Notes: generated by a model not told the origin, from the letters alone. A DNA stretch of 16,570 nt from a bacterium (GCA_025774205.1 JALGWK010000007.1:1-16570); one strand, 5' to 3'; positions 1 to 7,118 are shown, counted from the first letter of the stretch. A program made the numbers and translations.

Positions 1-294
1 CGGCCTTCCCCCCATGGCGTAGACATCGGAGAGACTGTTCGCGGCCGAGATGGCGCCGAAGGTGGCGGGATCATCCACAACCGGAGTAAAGAAATCCACC
101 GTCTGTATCAGCGCAGTCGACTCATCGAGACGATACACTCCGGCGTCATCCATGGTGGAAGTGCCCACCAGGAGATCGGGATGGTCCTCCCTGTCGAGTG
201 CGCTGAGTGCCTTTGCAAGGTCCTCCGGACCCAGTTTGGACGCTCAACCAGCGCAGGTGACGAGTGCCGTCAGTCTGGTGATGTCACCAGCCAT
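1..294 (-). CDS. selD: Selenophosphate synthase SelD, selenocysteine-containing, 3' part cut by window edge
   Basis: SelD makes selenophosphate from selenide and ATP, the selenium donor for selenocysteine and selenouridine. Translated from ATG at 294 through an in-frame TGA (246-244), the frame gives 98 residues to the window edge. It reads ...[15 protein letters not shown], then MDDAGVY, then [12 protein letters not shown] and [14 protein letters not shown], all diagnostic of the SelD N-terminal half. The TGA is codon 17 and the following Lys is residue 20, matching catalytic Cys17 and Lys20 of E. coli SelD. I therefore read the TGA as selenocysteine, not a stop. The ATG at 294 has AGGA 6 nt upstream; an in-frame ATG at 309 has no clear Shine-Dalgarno. 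It lies 53 bp downstream of the S9 peptidase gene with no evident terminator between, so probably in the same transcript. Standard gene calling would report a 16-codon fragment or a late start. Confidence 0.93.
219..231 (-). promoter_or_regulatory. Candidate bacterial SECIS hairpin in selD
   Basis: Immediately downstream of the in-frame UGA (246-244, minus strand) the mRNA reads GGUCC-GGA-GGACC: a perfect 5-bp stem with a 3-nt loop, extendable by a G-U pair to 218-232. The loop starts 17 nt after the UGA and its first base is G. Short bacterial SECIS elements, recognised by SelB, typically have a small G-containing apical loop about 16-37 nt after the UGA, which fits. The same bases encode the conserved KLGPEDL segment, so protein constraint explains part of the sequence. 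SelB binding is inferred. Confidence 0.6.
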
Positions 295-347
295 GCTCCG
301 TCCTTTCATTCATCACATTCATCCGCCGATCCCTCTCACTTCAGGTA

Positions 348-2582
348 TCAGTGATCCCGATCGGCTCCTTCTTTCAGGTAACGGTCGAAAAAGTCCGCCG
401 CCCGCCGGTAGACCTCCAGCCAGTTGCCATGAAGGAGGAAGCCGTGGACATCGTCCACGAAATAGAGTTCCTCGAAGATGACATCCCGCTTCGCGCGCAG
501 TCTCCGTACCAGGTCGATGCTCGCCTCGAAGGGGACATTCCGGTCATCGTCACCGTGCACGATGAGCACCGGCGAGCGCCATGAATCCATATCGGCCACG
601 GGGCTCGACTCGAAGGCAACCTGCATCATGGAATCACGGACCGACTGGCTTATGCCGGCGGATTCTCCCCGACCCCACCATTCGAGCTGGTCGGCCCAGT
701 TGTGAACCCCGTGCAGATCCACCCCCGCTTTGAAGAGATCTGAATCGCGCGCCAGCCCCAGTGCCGTCAGGTACCCCCCGTAGGAACCGCCCCACAGACC
801 GATCCGGTCGGGATCGACGTTTCCGTGCTCCTGCAGGAAATGACCCGCGGCGACGATATCCTGGTATTCCGACGCTCCCTGGTACCCGTACGCGTCCGGT
901 TCCCGGAAGTCCACCCCGTACCCGATCCCGCTCCGGTAGTTCACCGACAGGACCGCGTACCCCCGTGAGGCCAGGTACTGGTTGAAGCCGTAGGCATTGT
1001 GGTAGTAGCCGCGGTTGTGCCACCCCAGCAGCATCTGCCGACGTGATCCGCCGTGCATGAAGATGACCGCCGGCAGGCGGTCACGGCGCCGCAATCCCTC
1101 GGGGAGGAAAAGCTGGCCGTGCACGATCACGCCGTCAGCGGCCTCGAAAATCACCTGCTCCGGTTTCACCAGGTGATTGAGCGGATATCCCTCCGGGAGC
1201 GGCGAGACCCTCACCCCTGCCGCCTCATCCCTCTCCCTGATGTAGACACTCGCCGGTTCGAGAGCGTCGGACCGGATATAGGCAAGCCACTCCCGGTTGC
1301 GGACCGCGACCGGGTTCCAGGCGATGACCTCGCTGGCTTCTATCTCCAGCGTGTGCCCGTCGGCCAGACGTATCCGGCTCAGCTGCCGGTAATCGATCGA
1401 ACGGGTATTGTGGCTGACGATTATCGACGCTCCGTCCGGGGAGAGTGACGCGTTCTCCACTATCCCGTCGCCCGGCGTCAATTCACGTACCTCGCCACCC
1501 CCGTCGGGGATGACATAGAGATGGTTCCATCCGGACCACTCACCGGCGAAGACAATGTGGCCGTCACCGTACATCAGTCCGTAGGAACCGGAGACAGATC
1601 CGGGATAGTAGCCGGTGCCGTCCCCGGGCGAGCGCCACAGTTCGGTTGTTTCAGCGCTGCCGACATCCACGACGCAGATCGCGAAGCCGCGATGATCGAC
1701 CGGCCGGCGGAGGAAGGCGAGCCGGCTGCCGTCGGGTGACCAGCGCGGCGAGGTGTCACGGTCGACCGTATTGGTGAGCCAGCTCAGTTCTTCCCGCTCC
1801 AGGTTCCAGACTCCGAGGATCGCCCGTCCGTCGCGGGCGCTGGAGAAGGCGAGCATGGAACCGTCGGGAGACCACTGCAGATCGCTCAGGCCCGATCGGA
1901 CCTGGAAGAGGATTTTCGGCTCAAGAAGCGGAGGTTCTTCCCAGTCGAGGAAGACTGGATCCTGTCTCCCCCCCGCTCCACGCGGCGGAGGCGGAGGCGG
2001 AACCCGCCTGCTACGCACCCTGACTGTTACCGCTCCACTGGCTCCTTCTGAAGATCGAGCGGATCGATGCGGGAGAAGATCAAGGAGCATGCAGCGGCCG
2101 GCGGCGGTCCAGACGATCTGGTCCTCGACAGGGGAAATCCGGGGGGAAACCGGCCCGGCGATCCGGACCGGATCATCACCGTTCCATGACACCATCCATA
2201 GATCGCAGGATACCCCCTCCGGCACGCTCAGGGGATTGGGGAGTTCTCCATCGCGGTTCGCCGCACCGCCCCGCAGGTAGATAAGCCGTTCGCCGTCAGG
2301 CAGGAATTCCAGCGCGCCCAGTTCCTGACCATCATCGTCGAGATAGTCCGTGAGCCGGCGCGCTTCCCAGGCGGGGGCTTCGGCGCCCCAGACATTGCGC
2401 CGGCCCTCCTCGTTACCCAGCCAGGCGATCCGCTCACCCGCAGGAGACGCCACCAGACCGGAAGGGAAATGGAAACCCAGGATCTGCTCGAGATCCACCT
2501 CCTGGGCACCCGTGACAGAGGGGAGCGCGGCAACAGTGAGCAGCAGAATGAGCGCGAGCGCGGAAGCCTTCCGGGCGTTCAT
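348..2582 (-). CDS. Secreted S9-family (prolyl oligopeptidase/DPP-type) serine peptidase
   Basis: This 744-residue protein is an exported serine peptidase of clan SC family S9, expected to cleave peptides, often after proline, in the periplasm or outside the cell. Residues 1-26 form a Sec signal peptide (basic n-region, hydrophobic core, Ala-rich end before QEVD). Residues about 40-430 look like a TolB/DPP beta-propeller, with repeated SPDG blades (WSPDGSMLAFSS, WSPDGSRLAFLR, LSPDGASIIVSH). The alpha/beta-hydrolase domain starts near 490, with HGG at 510-512 near the oxyanion hole. The catalytic triad is complete: Ser600 in GGSYGG, Asp680 in HGDDDRNVP, His713 in DDVHGF. A proline run (PPPPPP) sits in a low-complexity linker near residue 195. 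The ATG at 2582 has GGAGGG 8 nt upstream and follows the guanylyltransferase gene by 27 bp. Family assignment is firm; the substrate is unknown. Confidence 0.93.
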   Translation of the reverse strand: MNARKASALALILLLTVAALPSVTGAQEVDLEQILGFHFPSGLVASPAGERIAWLGNEEGRRNVWGAEAPAWEARRLTDYLDDDGQELGALEFLPDGERLIYLRGGAANRDGELPNPLSVPEGVSCDLWMVSWNGDDPVRIAGPVSPRISPVEDQIVWTAAGRCMLLDLLPHRSARSSEGASGAVTVRVRSRRVPPPPPPRGAGGRQDPVFLDWEEPPLLEPKILFQVRSGLSDLQWSPDGSMLAFSSARDGRAILGVWNLEREELSWLTNTVDRDTSPRWSPDGSRLAFLRRPVDHRGFAICVVDVGSAETTELWRSPGDGTGYYPGSVSGSYGLMYGDGHIVFAGEWSGWNHLYVIPDGGGEVRELTPGDGIVENASLSPDGASIIVSHNTRSIDYRQLSRIRLADGHTLEIEASEVIAWNPVAVRNREWLAYIRSDALEPASVYIRERDEAAGVRVSPLPEGYPLNHLVKPEQVIFEAADGVIVHGQLFLPEGLRRRDRLPAVIFMHGGSRRQMLLGWHNRGYYHNAYGFNQYLASRGYAVLSVNYRSGIGYGVDFREPDAYGYQGASEYQDIVAAGHFLQEHGNVDPDRIGLWGGSYGGYLTALGLARDSDLFKAGVDLHGVHNWADQLEWWGRGESAGISQSVRDSMMQVAFESSPVADMDSWRSPVLIVHGDDDRNVPFEASIDLVRRLRAKRDVIFEELYFVDDVHGFLLHGNWLEVYRRAADFFDRYLKEGADRDH

Positions 2583-2609
2583 CAGGTATCCCTCCTGGCG
2601 ATTCTCGGA

Positions 2610-3716
2610 CTACAGATGAGGACTCCCCTCATCTTTCAGTGCCTTCACCACTTCCTTGACATCCTGGGCCCGGTCGGAACGCATGACGAGGACCGCGTCG
2701 CCGGTCATTACAACTGTCAGTCCCTCCACCCCGATGAGCGCCACCGTAGCGCGTTCACCCTCATCGTTCATGACCAGGCAGTCCCGGCTGTCGATCCTGA
2801 TCGATGGACCGAGGACCAGGTTCCCTTCCTCGTCCTGTTCGAGGGCGCGCATCAGCGCGTCCCAGGCGCCCAGATCGTCCCAGCCGAAGTTCGCGGGGAG
2901 CATGGAGACCGACGAGGCCTTCTCCATCAGCGCGTAATCTATCGAGATGTCCTCCAGCTCTTCGAAGAGGGCGAGGGTTCCAGCCTCGTCACCGGCGGTA
3001 ATCGTCTCCACCAGACGCCCGGTGGTCTCGAAGTGTGCCGGTGAGGCCTGTTCGAACTCGAGGAGGAAGTCGGAAATCGTCCAGAAGAACATCCCCGAGT
3101 TCCAGAAGTACCGACCTGAGTCCAGGTACCGGGCTGCTGTCGCCGCGTCCGGTTTCTCGTGGAAGGCCGCCACCGGGACAACGGGACCGTCACCGGCGTC
3201 ACCATTTGCGTCCGCAACCTCGAGATAGCCGTACCCGGTGGCTGGACGGGTCGGCGGCACGCCCATCACCATGAGCCCGCCGTGCTCCCCGACATGATCG
3301 AGGGCGGTCGCGATGTCGTTCCGGAAGGCCTCGGTTGAATCGATCTGATGATCGGCCGGGAAGATCGCCAGTGAGGCGTCGAGCGCCTCCTCCCCCTTCG
3401 TAGCCAGGAGCCAGGCCGCGGCCCAGACCAGCGCGCCGGCGGTATTCCGCCTGGTCGGTTCGGCGATGACATTCTCCCTCGGAACCGTCAGTCCTGAGTA
3501 GCGGATGGTCTCCACCAGAGAGTGGCCTGTAATGATGAAGATATTCTCGGTCGGGATGACGGTATCGAGCCGGTCGATGGCCTCCTCCAGCAGGGATCTC
3601 CCGTCGTGACCGAGCGGGAGCAGCTGTTTCGGACGGGTGGCGCGTGAGAGGGGCCAGAAGCGCTCGCCCACTCCCCCGGCCATGATCACCGCATATCGTT
3701 TCCGTTCATCTGCCAT
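2610..3716 (-). CDS. manC: Mannose-1-phosphate guanylyltransferase (GDP-mannose pyrophosphorylase)
   Basis: It converts mannose 1-phosphate and GTP to GDP-mannose and pyrophosphate, supplying activated mannose for cell-surface glycans; cytoplasmic. The 368-residue protein has the full nucleotidyltransferase signature: GGVGERFWPLSR (14-25) with Lys30 of RPKQ, EPTRRNTA (86-93), FPADH (119-123), PTRPATGYGY (155-164), EKPD (187-190), YFWNSGMFFW (203-212), and FGWDDLGAW (277-285). It is the short, monofunctional form without the C-terminal phosphomannose isomerase domain of longer ManC proteins. The start ATG lies 6 nt after the stop of the upstream lyase gene, and its Shine-Dalgarno (AAGGA) sits inside the last codons of that gene, so translation is probably coupled. 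No other sugar-nucleotide gene is nearby. The symbol manC is by function; manB or rfbM are used elsewhere. Confidence 0.94.
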   Translation of the reverse strand: MADERKRYAVIMAGGVGERFWPLSRATRPKQLLPLGHDGRSLLEEAIDRLDTVIPTENIFIITGHSLVETIRYSGLTVPRENVIAEPTRRNTAGALVWAAAWLLATKGEEALDASLAIFPADHQIDSTEAFRNDIATALDHVGEHGGLMVMGVPPTRPATGYGYLEVADANGDAGDGPVVPVAAFHEKPDAATAARYLDSGRYFWNSGMFFWTISDFLLEFEQASPAHFETTGRLVETITAGDEAGTLALFEELEDISIDYALMEKASSVSMLPANFGWDDLGAWDALMRALEQDEEGNLVLGPSIRIDSRDCLVMNDEGERATVALIGVEGLTVVMTGDAVLVMRSDRAQDVKEVVKALKDEGSPHL

Positions 3717-3722
3717 CGTGGC

Positions 3723-5114
3723 TCAGTCCTTCGGCTTGAAGCGGGCCTGGAAGAACCGGAGATACTGCGGTTCATGCACCATCTCGAACCCAGTTATGGA
3801 GTCGCGACGGTCCCAGACCTCCCAGATCGTTTCGGCGGTCACATCCATGTGCGCCTGGGTGTAGACCCGGCGCGGGATGGTGAGCCGTACCAGTTCCAGC
3901 CCCACCCTGATGTTCTCACCGGTCTCCTTGTTCCTGCCGGCCGATACGATACCCCGTTCCATGCTGCGGACACCAGCCTCGAGGAAGATCTCCGCGGCCA
4001 GCTTCTGGGCCGGGAACTCCTCCTGGTCGAGGTGGGAGAGGAACGCCCCGGCGTCGAGGAAAACCGCGTGACCGCCCACCGGCTGGATGATCGGGATCCC
4101 CTCCGCGGCGATCTTCTCGCCCAGGTAGACCACCTGGCCCACCCGCGCGGCGATATGGTCATCCTCCACCGATTCATGGATTCCGCGTGCCAGCGCCTCC
4201 ATGTCACGACCCGCCATGCCGCCGTAGGTATGCAGACCCTCGTAGATGACCACCATGTTCCGGGCCTGCTCGAAGACCTCAGCGTCACGCAGGGCAAGAT
4301 AGCCGCCGATGTTGACCAGGTGGTCCTTCTTCGAACTCATCCAGGCCCCTTCCATGAAGGAGCAGATCTCGAGGACGATCTCCGCCACGCTCTTATCCGC
4401 GTAGCCCGGTTCCCGCTGCTGGATGAAGTAGGCGCCCTCGGCTATCCGGGTCTTGTCGAGGTAGACCGGGATTCCGTGCTTCTGGCAGAGCGTATGGAGG
4501 TCGCGGATGTTCTCCATGCTGATCGGCTGTCCGCCGGCCATGTTCACCGTGGTTGCGAGACAGAAGTAGGGGATCCGATCGGCGCCCACCCGATCGATGA
4601 GATCCTCCAGCTTGTTCAGGTCCACATTCGCCTTGAAGGGGTGTTCGCCCGCCGGATCGTGGGCCTCGTCGATGATCACATCCACGAACGTACCGCCCGC
4701 GAGTTCCTGGTGCAGCCTGGTGGTGGTGAAGTACATGTTCCCCGGGATGAAATCACCGTCGGAGATCAGGATCTGGCTGATCATGTGTTCGGCGGCGCGG
4801 CCCTGGTGGGTCGGGACCAGGTAGGGGAAACCGTAGACCTTCTCGACCGATTCGCAGAGGTTGTAGAAGTTCTCACTGCCGGCGTAAGCCTCATCGCCGA
4901 GCATCATGCCGGCCCACTGATTGGCCGACATGGCGCTCGTTCCGCTGTCGGTGAGCAGGTCGATGTAGACGTCTTCGCTCTTCAGCAGAAAGGTGTTCCA
5001 TCCCGCCTCATCGAGCGCGTCGAGCCGCTGTTCGCGGGTGGTCATCCGGATCGGCTCGACCACCTTTATCTTGAATGGTTCCGCCCACGATGTTCGGCGC
5101 GTTCCCCTGGTCAT
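3723..5114 (-). CDS. tpl: Tyrosine phenol-lyase-like PLP-dependent beta-eliminating lyase
   Basis: A 463-residue member of the tyrosine phenol-lyase/tryptophanase family (fold-type I PLP enzymes). Tyrosine phenol-lyase splits L-tyrosine into phenol, pyruvate and ammonia. At a constant offset of +6 from the Citrobacter freundii enzyme (recalled numbering), all key residues are present: Tyr77, Arg106, Phe129-Thr130, Asn191, Asp220, Arg223, Lys262 and the PLP Lys263 (MSSKKD), His349, Arg387 (SMERG), Arg410, Phe454-Phe455. Thr130 and Arg387 favour tyrosine phenol-lyase over tryptophanase, which has Asp and Ile there. Differences from the reference are Lys221 after Asp220 (normally Ala), Ser261 before the lysine pair (normally Gly), and EGAW for DGCT at 255-258. 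The ATG at 5114 has AGGAG about 6-7 nt upstream. It is first in the apparent minus-strand operon. Family is certain; exact substrate is inferred from residues. Confidence 0.85.
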   Translation of the reverse strand: MTRGTRRTSWAEPFKIKVVEPIRMTTREQRLDALDEAGWNTFLLKSEDVYIDLLTDSGTSAMSANQWAGMMLGDEAYAGSENFYNLCESVEKVYGFPYLVPTHQGRAAEHMISQILISDGDFIPGNMYFTTTRLHQELAGGTFVDVIIDEAHDPAGEHPFKANVDLNKLEDLIDRVGADRIPYFCLATTVNMAGGQPISMENIRDLHTLCQKHGIPVYLDKTRIAEGAYFIQQREPGYADKSVAEIVLEICSFMEGAWMSSKKDHLVNIGGYLALRDAEVFEQARNMVVIYEGLHTYGGMAGRDMEALARGIHESVEDDHIAARVGQVVYLGEKIAAEGIPIIQPVGGHAVFLDAGAFLSHLDQEEFPAQKLAAEIFLEAGVRSMERGIVSAGRNKETGENIRVGLELVRLTIPRRVYTQAHMDVTAETIWEVWDRRDSITGFEMVHEPQYLRFFQARFKPKD

Positions 5115-5183
5115 TACGTTCTCCTTCTCCTGCCGGTGTTATGTGGAATGAGACTGCCGGACGGTATCGGTCCAGCGTGGTGG

Positions 5184-5212
5184 AACCTACCTGTTGAGTC
5201 GGGCATTATCAA
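5184..5212 (-). promoter_or_regulatory. Weak candidate promoter for the tpl-manC-S9-selD unit
   Basis: On the minus strand TTGATA (5212-5207) is followed after 17 bp by TAGGTT (5189-5184), giving a 5/6 match at -35 but only 3/6 at -10. An overlapping alternative uses GATAAT (5210-5205) as a -10 without a good -35. It lies 70-100 bp upstream of the lyase start. Matches are marginal. Confidence 0.22.
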
Positions 5213-5221
5213 GTGCGCCCG

Positions 5222-5251
5222 TTGACGTCCCGGCGCGTGATTCTGTATCGT
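5222..5251 (+). promoter_or_regulatory. Candidate sigma70-type promoter for the amidohydrolase gene
   Basis: TTGACG (5222-5227) and TATCGT (5246-5251) are separated by 18 bp, matching the -35 in 5 of 6 and the -10 in 4 of 6 positions. A transcript starting near 5258 would carry a leader of about 70 nt holding both inverted repeats described below. Confidence 0.4.
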
Positions 5252-5263
5252 CCTGTAAGCTCC

Positions 5264-5285
5264 GGAGCGACCTTCCGGTCGCCCC
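5264..5285 (+). repeat. Leader hairpin upstream of the amidohydrolase gene
   Basis: GCGACC (5267-5272) and GGTCGC (5277-5282) form a perfect 6-bp stem around a TTCC loop, extended past one mismatch by GG/CC. It lies between the candidate promoter and the start codon. No T-run follows, so it is not an intrinsic terminator. Confidence 0.5.
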
Positions 5286-5308
5286 GGTGATCAGTCAACT
5301 CCATCACC
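5286..5308 (+). repeat. Inverted repeat GGTGAT-N11-ATCACC in the amidohydrolase leader
   Basis: Perfect 6-bp arms GGTGAT (5286-5291) and ATCACC (5303-5308) are separated by 11 nt and directly follow the previous hairpin. The right arm ends about 21 nt before the start codon. It could be a DNA operator or part of a leader RNA fold; nothing in the sequence decides between these. Confidence 0.4.
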
Positions 5309-5329
5309 TCTTGAACAGGGTGGTACCCG

Positions 5330-6841
5330 ATGTTCCGACTCCCATTCCCGCGCGCCTTCACCGGTATAATCCTCATCATTCTCGTGTTCCTCCCGGCCGC
5401 CGTGTCCGCCCGGCAGCAGAGCAACGCCAGCCAGAATCCACCGGCGGAGCATGGTGAGAGGTACGATCGCCTGCTGATCCGGAACGTGTTCGTCATCGAC
5501 GGGAACGGCACGCCGACCCGGGGGCCGATGAACGTGATCGTGGAGAACGACCGGATCGTATCGGTGGGAGGACGCGGCTCAGGAAATTTCGACGCCGAGA
5601 TAGACGGCGCGGGGCGCTACCTGCTGCCCGGATTCATCAACCTGCACGTCCACCTGCAGGATTCACGCGGCAGCATGGCGATGCCCTTCGAGTACCAGAT
5701 GAACCTGTGGCTCGCCAGTGGCATCACGACCGTGCGGGACGTGGGGAGCGATTTCGGAAAGGCGGAACGGCTGAAACGACAGAGTGAGCGCGGCACGCTC
5801 GCGGCTCCGCGCATTTTCATCTACATGCGCGCGGGCGGCAACACGCCCGAGGAAGCCCGGCAGAGCGTCCGCGACGTCCAGGAAGCAGGCGCGGACGGAG
5901 TCAAGGTCTTCGGCATGGATCGTGCGCCCCTGGCCGCCCTGCTCGACGAGGCGCAGAAGCTGGGACTGCGGGTTGCCCGCCATATCGGCGTGGAGGAGAG
6001 TGACGTCTGGGATGACATCGCCGGCGGCACCGCCACAATAGAACACTGGTACGGGATCCCCGACGCAGCGATCCCCTACGGATCGCAGAGTTTCCCGCCC
6101 GATTACAACTACAACAACGAACTCCACCGGTTCCGCTGGGCCGGCCGGCTCTTCAGGGACGCCGACCCGGAGAAGCTGAGTCTGGTCCTGCAGGGCATGG
6201 CCGATGCCGGGGTAGCCTGGTGCCCCACCCTGACCATCTACGAGGCAAGCCGCGACGTACAGCGCGCCCGCACCCAGCCGTGGTTCGAGGATTACCTGCA
6301 CCCGGCTCTCGAGCAGTACTTCACACCCGACCTTTCCAGTCACGGCTCCTACTTCCTCGGCTGGACGACGAAGGATGAGATCGAATGGAGCCGGAATTAC
6401 CAGCTCTGGTTCGCCGCCCTGCGCGAGTTCGCCGAACGGGGCGGTATCATCTGCGCCGGCGAGGACGCCGGCTTCATCTACCGGCTCTACGGGTTCGGGT
6501 ATGTCAGGGAACTGGAACTCCAGCAGGAGGCCGGCTTCCATCCGCTCGACGTGATCCGGCATGCTACCGGCAACAACGCCCTCATGCTCGGCCGGGAGAA
6601 CGAGCTCGGTCGGGTGAAGCCAGGATACATGGCGGATCTGATCCTTGTGAACGGCAATCCCCAGGAGAACTTCAAACTGCTCTACCCGACCGGGACCGAT
6701 GTGTTCGAGGAGGGTGAGGTGCGCCAGGGTGGGACCGTGGAGTGGACCATCAAGGACGGCATCTGTTATCGGGGCGCCGTCCTGATGGAAGAAGTCAGGG
6801 AAATGGTCGCGGAGGCCCGCCGGTCATCCGGCGGGAGCTGA
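5330..6841 (+). CDS. Secreted metal-dependent amidohydrolase (imidazolonepropionase-like)
   Basis: A 503-residue exported member of the amidohydrolase superfamily, which hydrolyses amide or ester bonds with one or two divalent metals. Residues 1-27 form a signal peptide ending at VSA-RQQ. A small beta domain (about 47-100, with VFVIDGNG and GRYLLPGF) precedes the TIM barrel. Metal ligands visible are His106 and His108 (HVH), Lys192 (VKVFG, possibly carboxylated), His218 (RHIG), His239 (IEHWYG) and Asp379 (AGEDAGF), a complete set. The C-terminal strand segment RVKPGYMADLILVNGNP returns to the beta domain, as usual in secreted amidohydrolases of this type. ATG at 5330 is preceded by AGGGTGG. 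It is transcribed divergently from the lyase operon and stands alone. The natural substrate cannot be told; family members include dipeptidases and cyclic-amide hydrolases. Confidence 0.9.
   Translation: MFRLPFPRAFTGIILIILVFLPAAVSARQQSNASQNPPAEHGERYDRLLIRNVFVIDGNGTPTRGPMNVIVENDRIVSVGGRGSGNFDAEIDGAGRYLLPGFINLHVHLQDSRGSMAMPFEYQMNLWLASGITTVRDVGSDFGKAERLKRQSERGTLAAPRIFIYMRAGGNTPEEARQSVRDVQEAGADGVKVFGMDRAPLAALLDEAQKLGLRVARHIGVEESDVWDDIAGGTATIEHWYGIPDAAIPYGSQSFPPDYNYNNELHRFRWAGRLFRDADPEKLSLVLQGMADAGVAWCPTLTIYEASRDVQRARTQPWFEDYLHPALEQYFTPDLSSHGSYFLGWTTKDEIEWSRNYQLWFAALREFAERGGIICAGEDAGFIYRLYGFGYVRELELQQEAGFHPLDVIRHATGNNALMLGRENELGRVKPGYMADLILVNGNPQENFKLLYPTGTDVFEEGEVRQGGTVEWTIKDGICYRGAVLMEEVREMVAEARRSSGGS
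6816..6835. repeat. GC-rich hairpin at the amidohydrolase 3' end
   Basis: CCCGCCGG (6816-6823) and CCGGCGGG (6828-6835) make a perfect 8-bp stem with a TCAT loop, inside the last codons of the amidohydrolase and 20 bp before the convergent small gene ends. No T-tract follows on either strand, so it is at best a weak terminator or a 3'-end stabilising fold. Confidence 0.5.
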
Positions 6842-6855
6842 CGTCTCCGGTCGAA

Positions 6856-7068
6856 TCATGATTCTTCATCGGGGCGCATTGCCTCCAGCATGAGGTCGAG
6901 GGTGAACTGATACTGGTACCGGTAGGCGATAACAAAGCCCTGCAGTTCCTCTTCCGTGAATTCCCGATCGTCCTGCCGGAATTCCCGGAGCATGAGCAGC
7001 AGGGTCGCGAGACCCGAGGCCTGTACCATGATCGAAAGAGTGGTGGCGTCCAGACTGAGCTGGTCCAA
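6856..7068 (-). CDS. Small unknown protein, 70 residues, UUG start
   Basis: Not recognised. The frame starts with TTG (7068-7066) preceded by GGGGAGG with a 5-nt spacer, one of the strongest Shine-Dalgarno sites in the window, which argues that this short gene is real. The product is acidic and probably all-helical: a moderately hydrophobic N-terminal stretch (ATTLSIMVQASGLATLLLML) followed by an acidic EFTEEELQGF segment and a Tyr-rich RYQYQF patch. No signal peptide or cysteine pair is seen. It is divergent from the cyclic-nucleotide-domain gene across a 50-bp gap and convergent with the amidohydrolase (14-bp gap). A shared divergent control region with its right neighbour is plausible; function is open. 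Confidence 0.65.
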   Translation of the reverse strand: MDQLSLDATTLSIMVQASGLATLLLMLREFRQDDREFTEEELQGFVIAYRYQYQFTLDLMLEAMRPDEES

Positions 7069-7118
7069 TGGAACCTCCCCGGAAAGGATTGTAGACCACT
7101 TTCAAAAGGGTTGTTATC

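Noticed and set aside
244-246. TGA in selD as a true stop or pseudogene mutation
   Set aside because: The TGA is exactly at the catalytic residue, the frame is otherwise intact and highly conserved on both sides, and a SECIS-like hairpin follows. A random nonsense mutation would not be expected here.
50-481. Plus-strand 143-codon open frame
   Set aside because: It lies opposite selD and the end of the S9 gene, both with clear family motifs; its protein is low-complexity and has no ribosome site.
3723-5114. Tryptophanase (tnaA)
   Set aside because: The Thr and Arg at the substrate-determining positions match tyrosine phenol-lyase, where tryptophanase has Asp and Ile, and the overall sequence follows tyrosine phenol-lyase more closely.
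3774-5225. Plus-strand 483-codon open frame opposite the lyase gene
   Set aside because: Long, but an antisense shadow of a strongly conserved gene in high-GC DNA. Its translation is rich in Asp, His, Arg and Val with no recognisable motif.
5663-6562. Minus-strand 299-codon open frame inside the amidohydrolase
   Set aside because: Antisense shadow of a gene with signal peptide and complete metal ligands.
6816-6835. Bidirectional intrinsic terminator between convergent genes
   Set aside because: The hairpin is perfect but neither strand has a T-tract after it, so it is listed only as a repeat.
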